This document shows, piece by piece, positions 20,701 to 32,452 of a DNA stretch of 51,583 nucleotides. The stretch is from contig AZLU01000271.1 of assembly GCA_002224055.1 (NCBI GenBank), forward strand, positions 1 to 51,583, given 5' to 3'. A program made the position numbers and the translations under genes. A model generated the notes under the pieces. That model saw nothing but the letters and a program-made list of their open reading frames with translations, searched no databases and had not been told where the DNA came from. Each line of letters starts with the position of its first letter. The first letter of the stretch is position 1. The stretch is from Pezizomycotina sp. ARF18 (taxonomy: Eukaryota > Ascomycota).

Positions 20701-23156
20701 CAGCGCTTCGAATTGTTGTTCTCGTGCTTGTTTCAAAAGGTCCGAGTCAGCGTTCGTGTCTTGGGAGTCATAGTATTCGCACTTGCTTCGGGGCGGCCAC
20801 TTCAAGTTCCAGTGGTGATTCCGCTGCAGGTTCTCCGCCTCTGGGTTTCTCCGCTTCTTGGGGCGCGCTCCTGCTTTCCCGCTCCTAAACATGTCGAGCG
20901 CTTTGTTTAACAGCGTGAAGTAGCTCTGCTTCGGCTCCGTTGGTTCGCTTTCCGGTTCTACTTCCTTTTCCGACTTCAGCGTAAGCGCTTCAGATCAGGG
21001 TCTTCCAGCCTCGGCTGCTCCAACACGGAATCAGCCCGGGTAGGGCTGGGCTCCTGAATGTGGTCGCCCTTTGGTACGTTTTCTATCATGTGGTCGATCT
21101 TTCCGTACTTTCTTGGCTAGTTCTACCCTTGCCCTGGTCTTCGTCCCAGCCCGGCCTTTACTTGAACTAGTTTGACCTCTGCCCTGACCTTTCGTACTAG
21201 CCTGACCTTTAATCGGGTTATTTCGAACTTGGTTTCTGGCCTTGCTGGTGTTGCCTTTCAATATGTCCTTTGCGCCGCCTCTGGCTAGTATATAGTTCGC
21301 TTTGAACCAGGCTTGTCATTCCTTCTTGGATCAGCTTGGAGTTGGCTCTTGCCTTGCGACTTAGACTGTCCGTAACTTTTATCAGGGCTATTTTGGCCTC
21401 CGATGCCCTGCGGCCCTTGGCGGATCGATAGGAGGGTTCTGTTAAAATCCGTACCGGTGCGTATTCTTCCGCGCTTCGATCTTGAATTTCGACACGCGGA
21501 CTGACCTGCCCTTCAATTTCAACCGGAGGATTGCTAAGCAAGTCCTCTGAGAACGGCACCGGCTGCAGACTCGGCTGCTCAGACGGGACTTTAAGATTAC
21601 CATCCCACTCCCGAGCACCGGGCGAGGCCCGGGTTCTGATAGTATTCTCGCATCGCCAACGCATGGTCAGATCGGGCTTGCTGGAGATCCTCCATTTCTC
21701 TGGAGTGGCACCCTCCCTCATGTATTTCGCTTCCATCCTCTGCAGGAACATTTGCCTGATTTTCAGTTTCTCGGCTGGGTTTCTCTGAACATTAGACGCG
21801 GGTTCCTCGGCCGCTGCGGGTTACTTCTTAGCCTGAACCCCACGGGTCTACACGGGTCGCCCTTTGCGGCGGGGCTTCCCAATCCGGAGTGAGCAGCGGC
21901 TCAGCGACGCCATAGATCACGTAGTTCGCGTCAACCCGCGGAGACCTTTTTTGTACGTCCGAGGATCCGGCTGCAGACTTCTAGGGAGATCAGGCACCAG
22001 GAGTTTGAGCGGCGGCGGTTGATCGTTCCCGGTCGGAGCGGTGAGATCGTCGACCAGGCTTTCTACCCGCTGCTCCTCGTCTGAATAGTCTCTGTAGAAT
22101 TCAATTGGATCATGCCACTGGTCCCAATGCTTACGATGCGTCCTTGCCGACACTCAGGTCACCAGGCGCGGCAACTTTAACGAGGAAGCGATACGGACGC
22201 TGCTTTCGTTGTTTTCATCGGTGCAAACTAGACACCAGTGGTGGAAAGGATTAATTCAAAGTACATCAGAACTCTAGCAAGTTCTTTGCAACTCACCAAG
22301 AAGTTCAAAAAGGATCAACTCAAGATCTGCGATAGGCATAAGTTCATCAACTTACGAAAGACAGAGCCCCCTTCAGTGGCCCATTGGGATTCCGAGTCCT
22401 GCCAACCTGGGTAGATTGTTTCCAACAATACTTCAGGCGTTTGCCTGCGATGTTCCCTCCTGACCCTCGTAAAAAGCTATATAACATAAAATTATATCAG
22501 TCTCGGAACCATCTATTTTGTAACCTCTGAAAAGAGGAACAGTGAAGCAAACAATATCGTGAATATTAGCTATAACAAAATCCCTTTGAACTTACGGAGC
22601 CCAGTGGCCGGCCCTCCCGCTCGCCAGCTTCTTTCTATTCACGAGGACTTTGTGTCAATAAACGTAATATCGCCACCGGGCGCGATATGTTCAAGTTCTT
22701 CCTTTTCAAGTCTATCCGGTCAGCGTAGCCTTCGTATCGCGGTGATTGTCCGAGCCCAGCGCAAAAAGCTGTCTGAGGTAACCCAGTACGAGAGCGCCTC
22801 GAGGTAAGGCGTTTCCTTATCTTTCGGGCGACTTGGTACACCCGCTTCCATTGCGCCCTGCTTCCGAGAGAGGATGGCTCGTGGGTGTATTCAACCCGAA
22901 TATGGGCATTTGATGGCGACGTTGAGACGACTGATATTCTCGTGGGTAAGTGGTTAGCAGATGATAGGAACCGTAACTCAAATATAGTTACCAATAATCC
23001 TATTCCTGAACCTAGAACGGTGAACTTACGGTAAAATCCAGTGGTTTCCTGCAGCCTGAACTCCTCGCCGTTAGGTATGAAGCGGAGCAGGTCTCCATTA
23101 ATACCTAACGTAGAGAGGGCCGTTAGAATAGCGATACGACCCAATGATGAGCGCAT
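14719..23156 (-). CDS. Giant secreted coiled-coil protein, gene 2 (many frameshifts)
   Basis: Not recognised by name. The start is set at MRSSLGRIAILTALSTLG, a signal peptide; an upstream Met at 23258 is less likely. Exon 1 ends at 23030, and introns follow at 22931-23029, 22477-22595 and 22228-22355. The N-terminal module has FRLQETTGFY, LGSRAQWKRV, a YWVTSD block and a GGDITFIDT block, all with counterparts in gene 1. The body is charged and helical: HWDQWHDPIEFYRDYS (about 22110), VERFKAKRR (about 20090), AWRNDFERYNSL (about 18480). A hydrophobic helix, GIGAIFESLAGIAATLG, lies at about 17060, flanked by long coiled coils. A further intron (18772-18881) has a CTAAC branch. The last frame ends KENSKLDSKNPSK at 14719. 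Coding signal on this strand is nearly continuous for 8.4 kb but changes frame many times. A split into two genes cannot be excluded. Confidence 0.6.
18772..18881 (-). other. Intron in the body of giant gene 2
   Basis: Donor GTGAGC at 18881, branch-like TTCTAACTTAG at the 3' end at 18772, length 110 bp, A/T-rich and frame-breaking. It has no counterpart that I could see in gene 1. Confidence 0.6.
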
Positions 23157-24408
23157 TGCTGCTTCTTTCCGCTCCAGAATATGTGATTTTCTTATCCTTC
23201 TCTGGTACTCCGATCTTATTGTCAAGTCCAGGGGCTTTCTTAACTTCTCGCTCTTCACCCGTGTTTTCTCTCAAAGCTCAAGGTTAGTGGGATTTCCTTG
23301 TTGGCTTCCAAAATGTGAAGAGTTACTCCTTAGTAGTCCCCGGTTTCAGGCCTCGAACGCTCATGGAATTCGTATTCCGAGTCGAAGGCCACTCACCGGC
23401 GCGCTGTAGACTGTGCCACGTCTCTTACCTGGGACAGCAAGACCTAGACCACTGATATTCTGGAGTCTAACCTCGGTCTAAGGCCGTTTGCTCTGCACTA
23501 CGATCTAAGACATATGAGAGAATTACTTTGGATTATCCGTTTCTATAAAGCAACTAGACTACGACATTTGTGCTTCGGACATTTCCTCTGGTTATTTTGT
23601 TTCTCCAGGTCCGAAACATTTACAGAGGTTGCAAGCCTTGCAAGAATCAAATCCAGACGTTTTCGGTGTCAAGACGTTGTTACGACTTTATATTGCTCAA
23701 CCTTACTGCGCCACAACATACGATCCAACTCCCCTCAATTTCTTGGGCCCTGACTCGACGTACCAGAATTCCTATGTATGAAAATGCTGGCTAGAACGTA
23801 CATCGCCTATAAGTGGAATACGGATAGACGTTAATGTGTAGGATCTGTACATTTAATGGAACAAGCGGCCAGACCGTATATTGTCTTATCCCGCCCAAGC
23901 TTGTTCGCACATACCAATATGCCGACCCAGACCCGCGGACTAGTAATGCTTTCAACCTTTAGCTTACTCTACTGTGCTAACGTCATTACGGATCATTTTT
24001 TCGGTATCAGCATTATCAAAGAACCCTTATGAATATGCGCACAAGCAGTTTCCTACTATTAGTTGGTAATTTCTGATGTACCGCGAGGTATAATAGATTA
24101 CTTGACACATCCACACATTTTTGAACTAATTAATTACAAACGAACTAACGAACGAACAAATAAGTAAATACATAAACGAACAAGACTAAAATCCACTTAA
24201 GTTGAAATAAAGTGGTTCTCGGTCCAAGAGTATTTTACTGTTTAATAAAGTTAGATCTGAAATATAACAGGCAAGGTTTATGTTATCAGTAGTCCCTTAA
24301 GTATACTTAAGTGTAAGGAAGAGCCAGCAGGTCCATTATTGGTAACGTACCAATCATCCCGATGCATCTCCAAACGCCCCGGAATCCGGGAACCTTGCCT
24401 CCCAACTA
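23157..24408. other. Spacer between the two giant paralogs
   Basis: Promoter side of gene 2 and 3' side of gene 1. It contains an imperfect ACGA/ACGAAC repeat near 24140-24180. Short plus frames (23514-23794) are not supported. Confidence 0.45.
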
Positions 24409-27400
24409 TCAGTTACTAGTCTGATTTGTCCTCGCTTTCCCGTAATACTTGAGCGTGTATTTTTGCTTGTATTCTCTCTGCAACTTCATGAGTCTGTCTT
24501 CGATTTTTTTAGCGAATTTCAGATCGGTCATCCGAAGGCTGTTGCAACATATCTATTATGGTGTCCATCGATTTAGTGATTGATCCGGTCAACTGGGTCG
24601 TTGCCTCGTGAATTGCAACGGTATCTTGTCCAGGTCGTGTACGTTCTCGTGGCCGTTTTTCTTCCTGTCCGCCCTGAAGCTTGCCCACCTTTTGTCGTTG
24701 TTTTCGACGTTATCAATACAGTTCTTTATTCGGCCCTCTCCCTCGTTCAATTCCTGCTCTATTTTCAGCCTGGCACGTCCCACAACGTCGAACATCGCAA
24801 ACATGAGGTCATTCCTGTCCAGCACGTGAAGCCTATCAAGTCCTTCAAACAGTAGCTCCGATTTGTCGGTGGCTTGACTTGCGTCTCCGTCAATTTCTGG
24901 CTCCTCCTCCTCCTGGAGCAAGTCGTCTGAGGCGCCAGTGGAGTATATTTGCCAAATGTCCTGAAGCTTGTGGAGCAGCTCGCTGCCCCTCGTGTATTCG
25001 AGCCTAAGGACGTATCTCAGCAATTTGTAGGCACTTGCCCTAGCCTCCTTGAATTGCGCGTTTATTCTTTCGAGTTCATTCGCAGTATTAGCAGGTCCCC
25101 TCTGTTCATCTCCGGATTCCGCTTAAGGATATTCTTCAGACCACGCAGATGAAGCGTATGTTTCTGCATCTGGTGTTGGAATCCATATTGTATCCCTCGC
25201 CCGAAATGTACCGCATCCGCTCCACTATGATGAGTTCCATCATCTTGTATAAAACTTGTAAGCGGTGAGCCTTCAGGTGCAAGATCGACTCAGTAGGCTC
25301 TACTTCCGGGCCTGTAGGGTCTGCCTCTAGTACTCCTTTGAAGAACTCATCTGCCTCGGCGCGAATCTTTGGTTTGTCTAGCTTTGCTGCCACCTCTCGC
25401 TCCCAGTGTCTTTCGCGGCGCTCAGTTTCTTGCGCACTGTCTCAAGACCCGGAGATGTATCTCATATCCTTGCCCAACGCCTTTAGAGTCGACTCTAACT
25501 CGGCTGCCAATGACAGGAATTTGAATCCATTCTCTTGCTCAATTTTACCCATGCGTCGTGCGCTTGTTCCGCTTTTTTCCAGGTCCTTTACACCAAAAGC
25601 TCCAGTATTACCCATCTGGTCCAATTCAACGCGCATGTTGTCGATTTTGAAGGCGAGCCTTTGAGTATTCTCAACTAGCCCCATCAACTCTCCAGTTATG
25701 CGTTCGCTCTTCTTTTCTAGGGTGGCCTTCTTCGCCCTCTCCGCTGCTAGTTTTTCTGCTAACTTCCTCTCTTCCGCTTTCTTTCTGCTCTTCAGCCAAC
25801 TTTGCTCCTGTTTAGCTTTCTTTTTCAGTTCGAGTGATTCCCGTTTTCTTTGAGCTTCTGCGGCAGCAAATTCTTGAGGCTGTTTGACTTTTCCGCTGGC
25901 GGGGTTTTCGGCTCCCGGCTTAAGATAAAGTTCCTATCCTCGTTGACGCTCGCCATCTCTTTGCTAGTACCAGTTGGCAAAGAAGGTTGGAGCCCTGTTA
26001 ATGTCTTGTATCGCTCCATCAGCTTGGTCGTCAACATCTGAGCGTCATCGCTTTGTGCATCTTCGAAGCTTTTGTACGCTTCGAAATCATCCTTCCATGC
26101 GACCAGCTCTTTCTCGAAGCGGGCGGAGGCGGCAGCGGCTCTCAGTTGAGTTGCGATCTCCGTTAGAGTTTCCGAGTCGGACCTAAAAGACGGGTGCCTT
26201 AATGTGTTTGCGGCGTTGAGAGCTCTCTCTATCTGCGCATTCAGTTCGGCGACCTTGGACTGTACCTCCTCGGCGGACATGTCTGCAGCGGTGTCTATGA
26301 GGGCTTCCGCCCTGTGCCCGATGCTAATGAACTCGAAGGCAAACTCAGCTCTAGCCATGATATCGTCTATCTTTCCAGCCGCTAAAGTCGCTCCCTGTAC
26401 CTTTGCTTTGGCTGGATCTCTGTTTTGTTTTTTCCCACCACTGGCACTGCTGCCCTTTAATTGGTTCTTGATCCCTTCTAGATCTTCCTTCAGCAGCGTA
26501 GCAACCTCCCTCAGCCTAATAATCGGAATTTCCTCCGAGTCCGTGAGCGATTCGGCCAGCTTGACGAAAGTTTTAATTCCGGTTTCGAAATTATCTGAAG
26601 TCAACGGCTGCGCCTTCAGCTTGTCGATCTCCGCTTTGAGGCCACCGGAGTGCTCGTTCTGTTTCGCGATCTCCTTCGTGACTACGCCGTTGCTTTTCCT
26701 TACTTGGCCTTTTGTGACTGTATGCAACCGATCGCGAAGGTCCTGGAGACGCACTATGTCTGCGCGAGTGAAACCTCTGACGACGTCCTTTTCAAATTCC
26801 TCCAAATCCGCCTGAGCTTACGAAGGAAGTCCTGACGTTGCTTCTGGCGACTGCAGGATCCTTGCTGAAAGTTCGCTGGCCTGGCACGTCCTCAGTTTCC
26901 GCGTATAAGTCTGTACGTTGAAGCGGAGCATTTTGTGGCTCGGCTGCCGCGGCCACGGCATCCTGGGGCCTGACTTCAATGTTTTCAGGCTGTGGGTTGC
27001 CGGCGTCGTCCTGATTCTCAGCTTCAGCGTCCGCTACATTCTCAATTACCTCATTTTTTACCTCGACGGTCGCTTCGGGTGCAACAGCCTCTTCGGCTTC
27101 AAGTTCCCGCGAAGTTTTTCGTCGTCTTTCTTCGGCTGCTTTTGCTTTTTGCCAGTTGGAGGCTGGCTAGTCTTCGTCTTATCGGCTCCGGTTCCTTTTT
27201 GTATGTCCTTATTCTTCTCAATCGGCTTCGGTTCGATCTTCTTCTCGCCCACGGGATCTTTAGAACGTACTCCAAGTCGAACTTGGCCGGTTGCTACGCG
27301 CAGGATCCTAAGCGCCGACTTAACATTGTTTAGGAGAGATCTAAGGCGTTTCGCTTTCTTGCTGTTCTTATCCGGGGTCCGCTCCAGTTCATCAAAGATA

Positions 27401-29329
27401 TCCGAGTATAGTTGCTGAAGCAACCGAATGTGGCTTCGAGTGAACGTATTAGGTGGAGAGTCTCGCAGGATCGTGAACCAGTTCAAGTCCCTCGCCAGCC
27501 GCCAGCCGACTTCTAAACCGCCGAGATTGTCCCGCATCTCCTTCAACGATGGAAAATTTTTGCTGGTTTCTTCAAAGACGTGCGCCTCGCTCGGGTCCTT
27601 GTACTGCTTCTTCGGAGGCTCAATAGCCCTCTCTGGCTGACGACCCTTGTCTTCCCGAATTGGCTTTGGCTGGGCAGCTGGCCCTTCAATGACTGCATCC
27701 TTCTCGGATTTTGGCGGGTCAACCGGGGGCTGCCCCTGGCCCCTAATTCTCTGCACCTCTCGTTCCAGCGCGTCCATGTTTGCGCGCATAGCTGCCTCAC
27801 GCTCAGTTTCCAACATGGCAATAGCTACCTGAATCTCCTCCTCGCTCTCTCATTTTCTCGCATCTCAGCTACCATGGTTTTTCGATTGGTATTGTAGTTT
27901 CTCTCCATATTCTCAAGCTTCTTCGTCATCCCAAGACGCAGCTCCCGTTCCGCGATATCCTGCTCAGGCTCAGAGGGCCCGATTTCAATATCCTTCTGGG
28001 ACGATATCTCAAGTAGGGGTTCATTCTCTCCCTGCGAGCCAAGAACCGGTTGTGTACCACCGTTAAACTTGCTCTTTGCGTTATCTCCACCGTGGACTCG
28101 CGAGTCGCTGATAAGAGCATCGATCTCCCGCTCCAATCCTTCGTCGGATTCTTCGGGTTCGCTCTCCTCCCGCGCTTGATACTGACGAGGTCACCTTGGA
28201 GACAACGCAGGTGATGAAGCGGACGCGTGGACATGCGCACCGTGAACCGATCCGCCTTCTTCTGTGATGGGCATACTGTTTTCCTTACGCGAGATTAGAG
28301 GAAGCCCGGATACAGGAGACTAGCAAGGGTTACACTTACACCACCACGGCCCACCCTCCAAATTCCACTCATTTTTCCAGATGTCATCCACAAAATGTCT
28401 GTACGTGCTCCCCGTTATATCCGGCCTTGCAATATGCTCTTCTCGGACTATTTTGACCTCACCATCCCCAGGGGGGAGCTGGAGTACCACATCCAAATTT
28501 ATCTGGTTCTTGAATCCCTCCACAAGCGCTTCCGCGGCAACGTCCTTAGAGGTGCCAGTGTCTGCGAGACCCAAATACTCCTCGCTGAGAGCGGGGCAGA
28601 AAAATCTATATATATATATATATTTTTCACGCGCGAATCATTAATTTTAGGTTCTCCTCGACTTCGAAGCAAACCCGAGACAGGACCACAAGTCTTTAAA
28701 GGAGAAGGTTGTCAACTTACAAAGCCCACGGAACACCAAATCGGAGAACCCTGTTCTGTAGTCTCTGTCTCGGGGTTACCCTTGTGGTCTGGAGCACCAT
28801 AATCTCCACCGGTCCACCGTTTTCACCGTTGACTATCTCCTTGTTCCATCTCAACCCCATAAGCGGGTGACTCTTGGGTTCAGAGACGGCGCCTGGTTTG
28901 CTCTTCCACCGCTCATACCCATCACTGGTAACCCAGTAGTGGAATCCGTTGAGGTGTGGCGTTGGCTCGCCTCCTCCTCACCGTAAGTCTCCACGCGGTT
29001 CCATTTCGCCTTGTTTCCAAGGGTCGTGGTCCGGGTGTCAGCACGGATAACTGGCACGTCTTTATTCGTAGCCTCGTGTCCCGACGTAGAGCCGGTGTGC
29101 TCCCATCCGATGACTATGATGTGAGATATCCTCAGTATTGACCTTTCCGTTACGGGCGGGGGATTGAGCTGAACGAAAAAAATATTGGGAACTCACGGTA
29201 ATAGCCTTCGGTCTGCTCAACACTGGGCGGCGTGGAACCGCGAGGGACCCACTGGAGGTTGTAGTAGGCAAGTGCCTGGTTCGATAATAATAGGGCCAGC
29301 AGCGCCCCGCTAGCACCTGTAAGATACAT
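24409..29329 (-). CDS. Giant secreted coiled-coil protein, gene 1 (many frameshifts)
   Basis: Paralog of gene 2. It starts MYLTGASGALLALLLS, a clear signal peptide. Introns are 29114-29196, 28585-28720 and 28276-28339, all GT..AG, at the same places relative to the N-terminal module as in gene 2. Exon 1 is 133 bases and ends in the same phase as gene 2's 127-base exon. The module contains TLGNKAKWNRV, HYWVTSDGYERW and NGENGGPVEIMVLQTT. After a Glu/Asp-rich linker comes a helical body: DALEREVQRIRGQ (about 27760), GLEVGWRLARDLNWFT (about 27500) and a 326-codon frame (25825-26805) with AWKDDFEAYKSF. It ends KQKYTLKYYGKARTNQTSN at 24409. Likely exported or wall-associated. Breaks fit single missing bases (for example about 28945, 28165, 27835, 27085). 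Confidence 0.65.
28605..28622. repeat. (TA)n inside intron 2 of giant gene 1
   Basis: About nine TA units within the 136-bp intron, close to its acceptor. Confidence 0.7.
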
Positions 29330-29970
29330 TGTTTAAGATTATTTCCTCTTTTTTTTGCTCAATTTTCTTTCTACTTTGTTACTATTTTTCCCCAGTGAAG
29401 TTATCTAGATCTGACACCTAGCAGTCCTCGATACCTCGAAACCCAAGTAGCCTAACAGTTGAAGGAAAAGCCGTAATCTTTTTATATATCGTATGTTTAT
29501 TTTTTCACTATATCCGCTAACAATAAGTTCACAGAAACTACCCAAAGCATGGCATGTTTCATAGTAGGTAACAATATTACGGCATTTTGTGTTCTACTGG
29601 GACATTCTAGGGCCCCCGCGATCGTCATTTGTTTTCCTTCCAGACGGCAATAAGGTTTGAAACGTTATTTTTGGTTGGTTACATTGTATGAGCGAAATTT
29701 ACATACTATTTTTGGTTTCGAAAGCTCCGTTAAATAAATTATGTCCTCAATACCTAACGCATATATCTCCTTTCTCAGTCCGCCGTGTAATGCTCCAGCG
29801 GAATCAAAATAGCGATCCCTTACACGATATCGCATCTTCCCGCCAGGTTCTTGATCTTCACGCTCGATTCGACGCCGGGTAAATCGATGATAGCTTTCGG
29901 GGTCTGGCAGAACATGAAAACCGTTAATGATCTCAAGTTTCCTTCGAAACAATACTTTCATCCAATAATC
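29330..29970. other. Promoter region of giant gene 1
   Basis: A/T-rich. A minus frame at 29665-29961 (98 codons) lies downstream of the eight-Cys gene and has no family feature; I take it as 3' UTR sequence. Confidence 0.4.
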
Positions 29971-30317
29971 CTAACAAATGTTACCCACATCGATCACTTT
30001 GTCGCAGCACACCCTCTTGAGCGTCTTCGATCCGATGCAGAACGGCATTTTAAGTCGTGTCCCACCTATGGTACATGTCTCGGTCAGAATATAATTTAAC
30101 TTTCACCAGATACAAACTTGAATGTGAGGAAGAAAAAAAAATTCCTCACAGTTGTAGAATATCACGTCCATGGCCTGCTGGCAGCAGTAGCTGAGCGGTT
30201 CGAGACCGTTCGTGACGCATGTCCAGTCTTTTTCGAGCTGCGTTGCGCGGGTGTTATAAGTGCAGCGGAAAAGGCTCCGGTCGCATTAAGGAGAATGATG
30301 GACAGTGTCTTGAACAT
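29971..30317 (-). CDS. Small secreted eight-cysteine protein, hydrophobin-like
   Basis: Starts MFKTLSIILLNATGAFSAAL, a signal peptide. After one missing base in an A run (about 30240) the mature part begins KDWTCVTNGLEPLSYCC. An 84-bp intron (30066-30149, GTGAGG..CATAG) splits a Cys codon; splicing gives NCGTRLKMPFC, then RVCCDKVIDVGNIC and stop. The cysteines fall C-x10-CC-x10-C-x8-C-x9-CC-x9-C, the hydrophobin order C-CC-C-C-CC-C. The splice keeps both frame and a cysteine, which strongly supports the model. It is unusual in ending exactly on the last Cys and in being more polar than typical hydrophobins, so a cysteine-rich effector-like protein is the alternative. Confidence 0.68.
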
Positions 30318-30319
30318 GT

Positions 30320-30920
30320 TTGATATTCTAACTCTGTTTTCGTGAGACTATAGCAATGAAGAGGGCTAGGCTTCGTCTCTGCTCCAATGCCAGACACTCT
30401 GTGGGTGGGTTTACATGATTTATGTAGATGAGAGTGCGCGCTCCAGGAGTATCCTATTGGAGACATTCTTGTGTTCTGCCAGCGCCTGCCGCTCTTCATT
30501 CATGAAGTCAGCTCCTTATACCGGTATTTATTGGCGAATATACCCTTGATCCTTGAATAAGCCCAGTATTATGGCTACCATGAGCAACGAAAAGTAGTAA
30601 ACGGAAACTCGAAATTTTGATACGACAAACAGTAACGGTGAATGCTACCATGAACGTCGATAGTACGGACCGAGAATCATCCAACTGAAGATGCTGAGAC
30701 AATTGTGAGACAATAGTAGTGCGCACTCAAAGTCCTTGGCTACCTGAGGTTCGAATCATTTAGGCGAATTTTAAATAGCGCAGGTCGTTTGAAGCAATAG
30801 GTGTCTGGCCATTAGTGACACGGAGTATACGATACGCTATCTTAATGCTGATAATAAGCTCTCCTCGCGTTTTCTAAGAATTGAATTCCACGGTGGTACC
30901 TGTAATTCCGTGGGTGCAGG
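30320..30920. other. Gene-free spacer
   Basis: Promoter side of the eight-Cys gene. No coding frame is supported. Confidence 0.45.
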
Positions 30921-30923
30921 AAT

Positions 30924-31061
30924 GTGGGATTCCCACGATGCAGAATTGTGGGAAACACCCCAAAATACTTATAATACAGTATCGTGGGACTCCCACGCAA
31001 AAGTCTAATAAAAGCGTGGGAGTCCCACAGTTTTATATAGATATCATCGTAAGACTCTTAC
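30924..31061. repeat. Cluster of 13-bp GTGGGANTCCCAC palindromes
   Basis: GTGGGATTCCCAC at 30924-30936, GTGGGACTCCCAC at 30984-30996 (15 bp palindromic with its flanking C and G), GTGGGAGTCCCAC at 31016-31028. A fourth, GTAAGACTCTTAC at 31049-31061, differs only by G-to-A and C-to-T changes. Half-sites (CGTGGGTG near 30909, TGTGGGAAACACCC near 30947) lie between. Each arm can pair as a 6-bp stem with one unpaired base. Confidence 0.85.
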
Positions 31062-31063
31062 TA

Positions 31064-31250
31064 AAAGTTTATATAAAAATACGTCTATATACTAGCTATA
31101 ATTATTATTTTATATAATTTATAATGTAAAATTTTTTTTAAAAAATTTTAAGTCGTAATAATATCATTTATTTTTATTTTTATTTTTTATTTTATTTTTA
31201 TTTTTATTTTATCTTATTATTAATTTTTTTTAATGTTGGTAGGATATCCT
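31064..31250. repeat. Almost pure A/T block
   Basis: Nearly G/C-free, with an A/T palindrome (about 31130-31150) and a TTTTTA-type repeat (31167-31210). It directly follows the palindrome cluster. Confidence 0.7.
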
Positions 31251-32452
31251 TAATTTTGCATAGAAACGTAGATATTAATGGCTATCTTGTGGTATCCTAC
31301 ATATTGTACGGATATTTGGTACCACATTGTCAAAATACAAACAAATTTTACGAGTCTATAGTAATATAGAGTGTGCCTTACGACCTTCAAAGCATTTATA
31401 TCAAGCACATCAGAGGACAGACAATTTTGGTTGTCGAAGAGGTTATTGCGATAACGAAGAACCCGAGATATGATTGTGGAAACTTCGCTACTCTTTTGGT
31501 TCTAATCGAATACAGCTAGGATCGGTAAGTATATTATTAACTCTGCTATCGTCTGGCGATGATACCTAGCCTAGCAGTCAATTGATATTGAGAGCTCGGT
31601 GGTTTCACCGGGAAATGAATTGGAGATCATCGTGAAATCCCCAAGGTGATAAAACATCCACTCAAATGCCCCGTTTCCCCGTGCGCAAGGATATCGCTAA
31701 GATTAACAGGCGGTAGGCTATATTCCACACGGCGATTTCCGTCGTCGGTCGCGAAGCTTCAGAGCCTGAAGGCGCAAAGATTAGATTGGCCGAATGCAAG
31801 ACCTTAACCTGTTAAGATTGCAATCCAGGGCTTTAAAATTACGATTAATATCAGGGCTGTTATCGTTCATTTTAAACCCCCCTTTCTCCTGACTAGAAGT
31901 TGTCAGTCCATTTTAGCCCTGTTTGGCGGTCTGGAAAATTGGAAAACACGTTTGCGTCGTTCTTGAAGAAAACAAGAAATTCTTCTTGACACGAATCGCC
32001 GGTGAATTTCAATTCGCGAAACAGACGAAAAAAACCTGCATGCAAGCCAACAAACCCGGAAGCTGAACCGCGTAGATCTATTATCGTTCACTTAAAGTGG
32101 GCTTTTTAACAATCCGATCAATACCTGAGGATAAAAAGGAGTTGCAGTCGCTGGGTTCCTCATAGCCCCTGACTATACTATCGCGTAACTATTGCTCTTT
32201 CCCCATCGTGTCTTCTATTAATTACTCTATCTTAGCTTACCTCTGGTTGTTAACGCCCTCGAGTTTACCGGTCAATCGCAATTGAGCAGATTATAACAGC
32301 GGCCTAGACTATTTATCCTCCACGGGAATCACGGGAGTCTCCACCTCCGCCGCAAGATTGGTCCAAGCGTTTGCATTATCACCACGTTACACAATTATAC
32401 CGTTTGACCTACTTTCACACTCTCAATCACACCCGCAAAGCTCATTCACACC
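31251..32452. other. Gene-free spacer, promoter side of the TPR gene
   Basis: No supported gene. Pyrimidine-rich sequence precedes the start codon at 32453. Confidence 0.45.

Noticed and set aside
26204-26815. 203-codon plus-strand frame
   Set aside because: It is the antisense shadow of the 326-codon helical frame of giant gene 1. The minus strand has splice sites, paralogy with gene 2 and coherent helices.
14719-29329. Programmed ribosomal frameshifting to explain the broken giant genes
   Set aside because: Breaks are too many, lack a common slippery site or structure, and occur equally in unrelated genes of the window.
30190-30215. tRNA-like B-box (GGTTCGAGACC)
   Set aside because: It lies inside the coding exon of the eight-Cys protein, with no matching acceptor stem or anticodon arm. 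A similar GGTTCGAATC at about 30750 also lacks an A box at the right distance.
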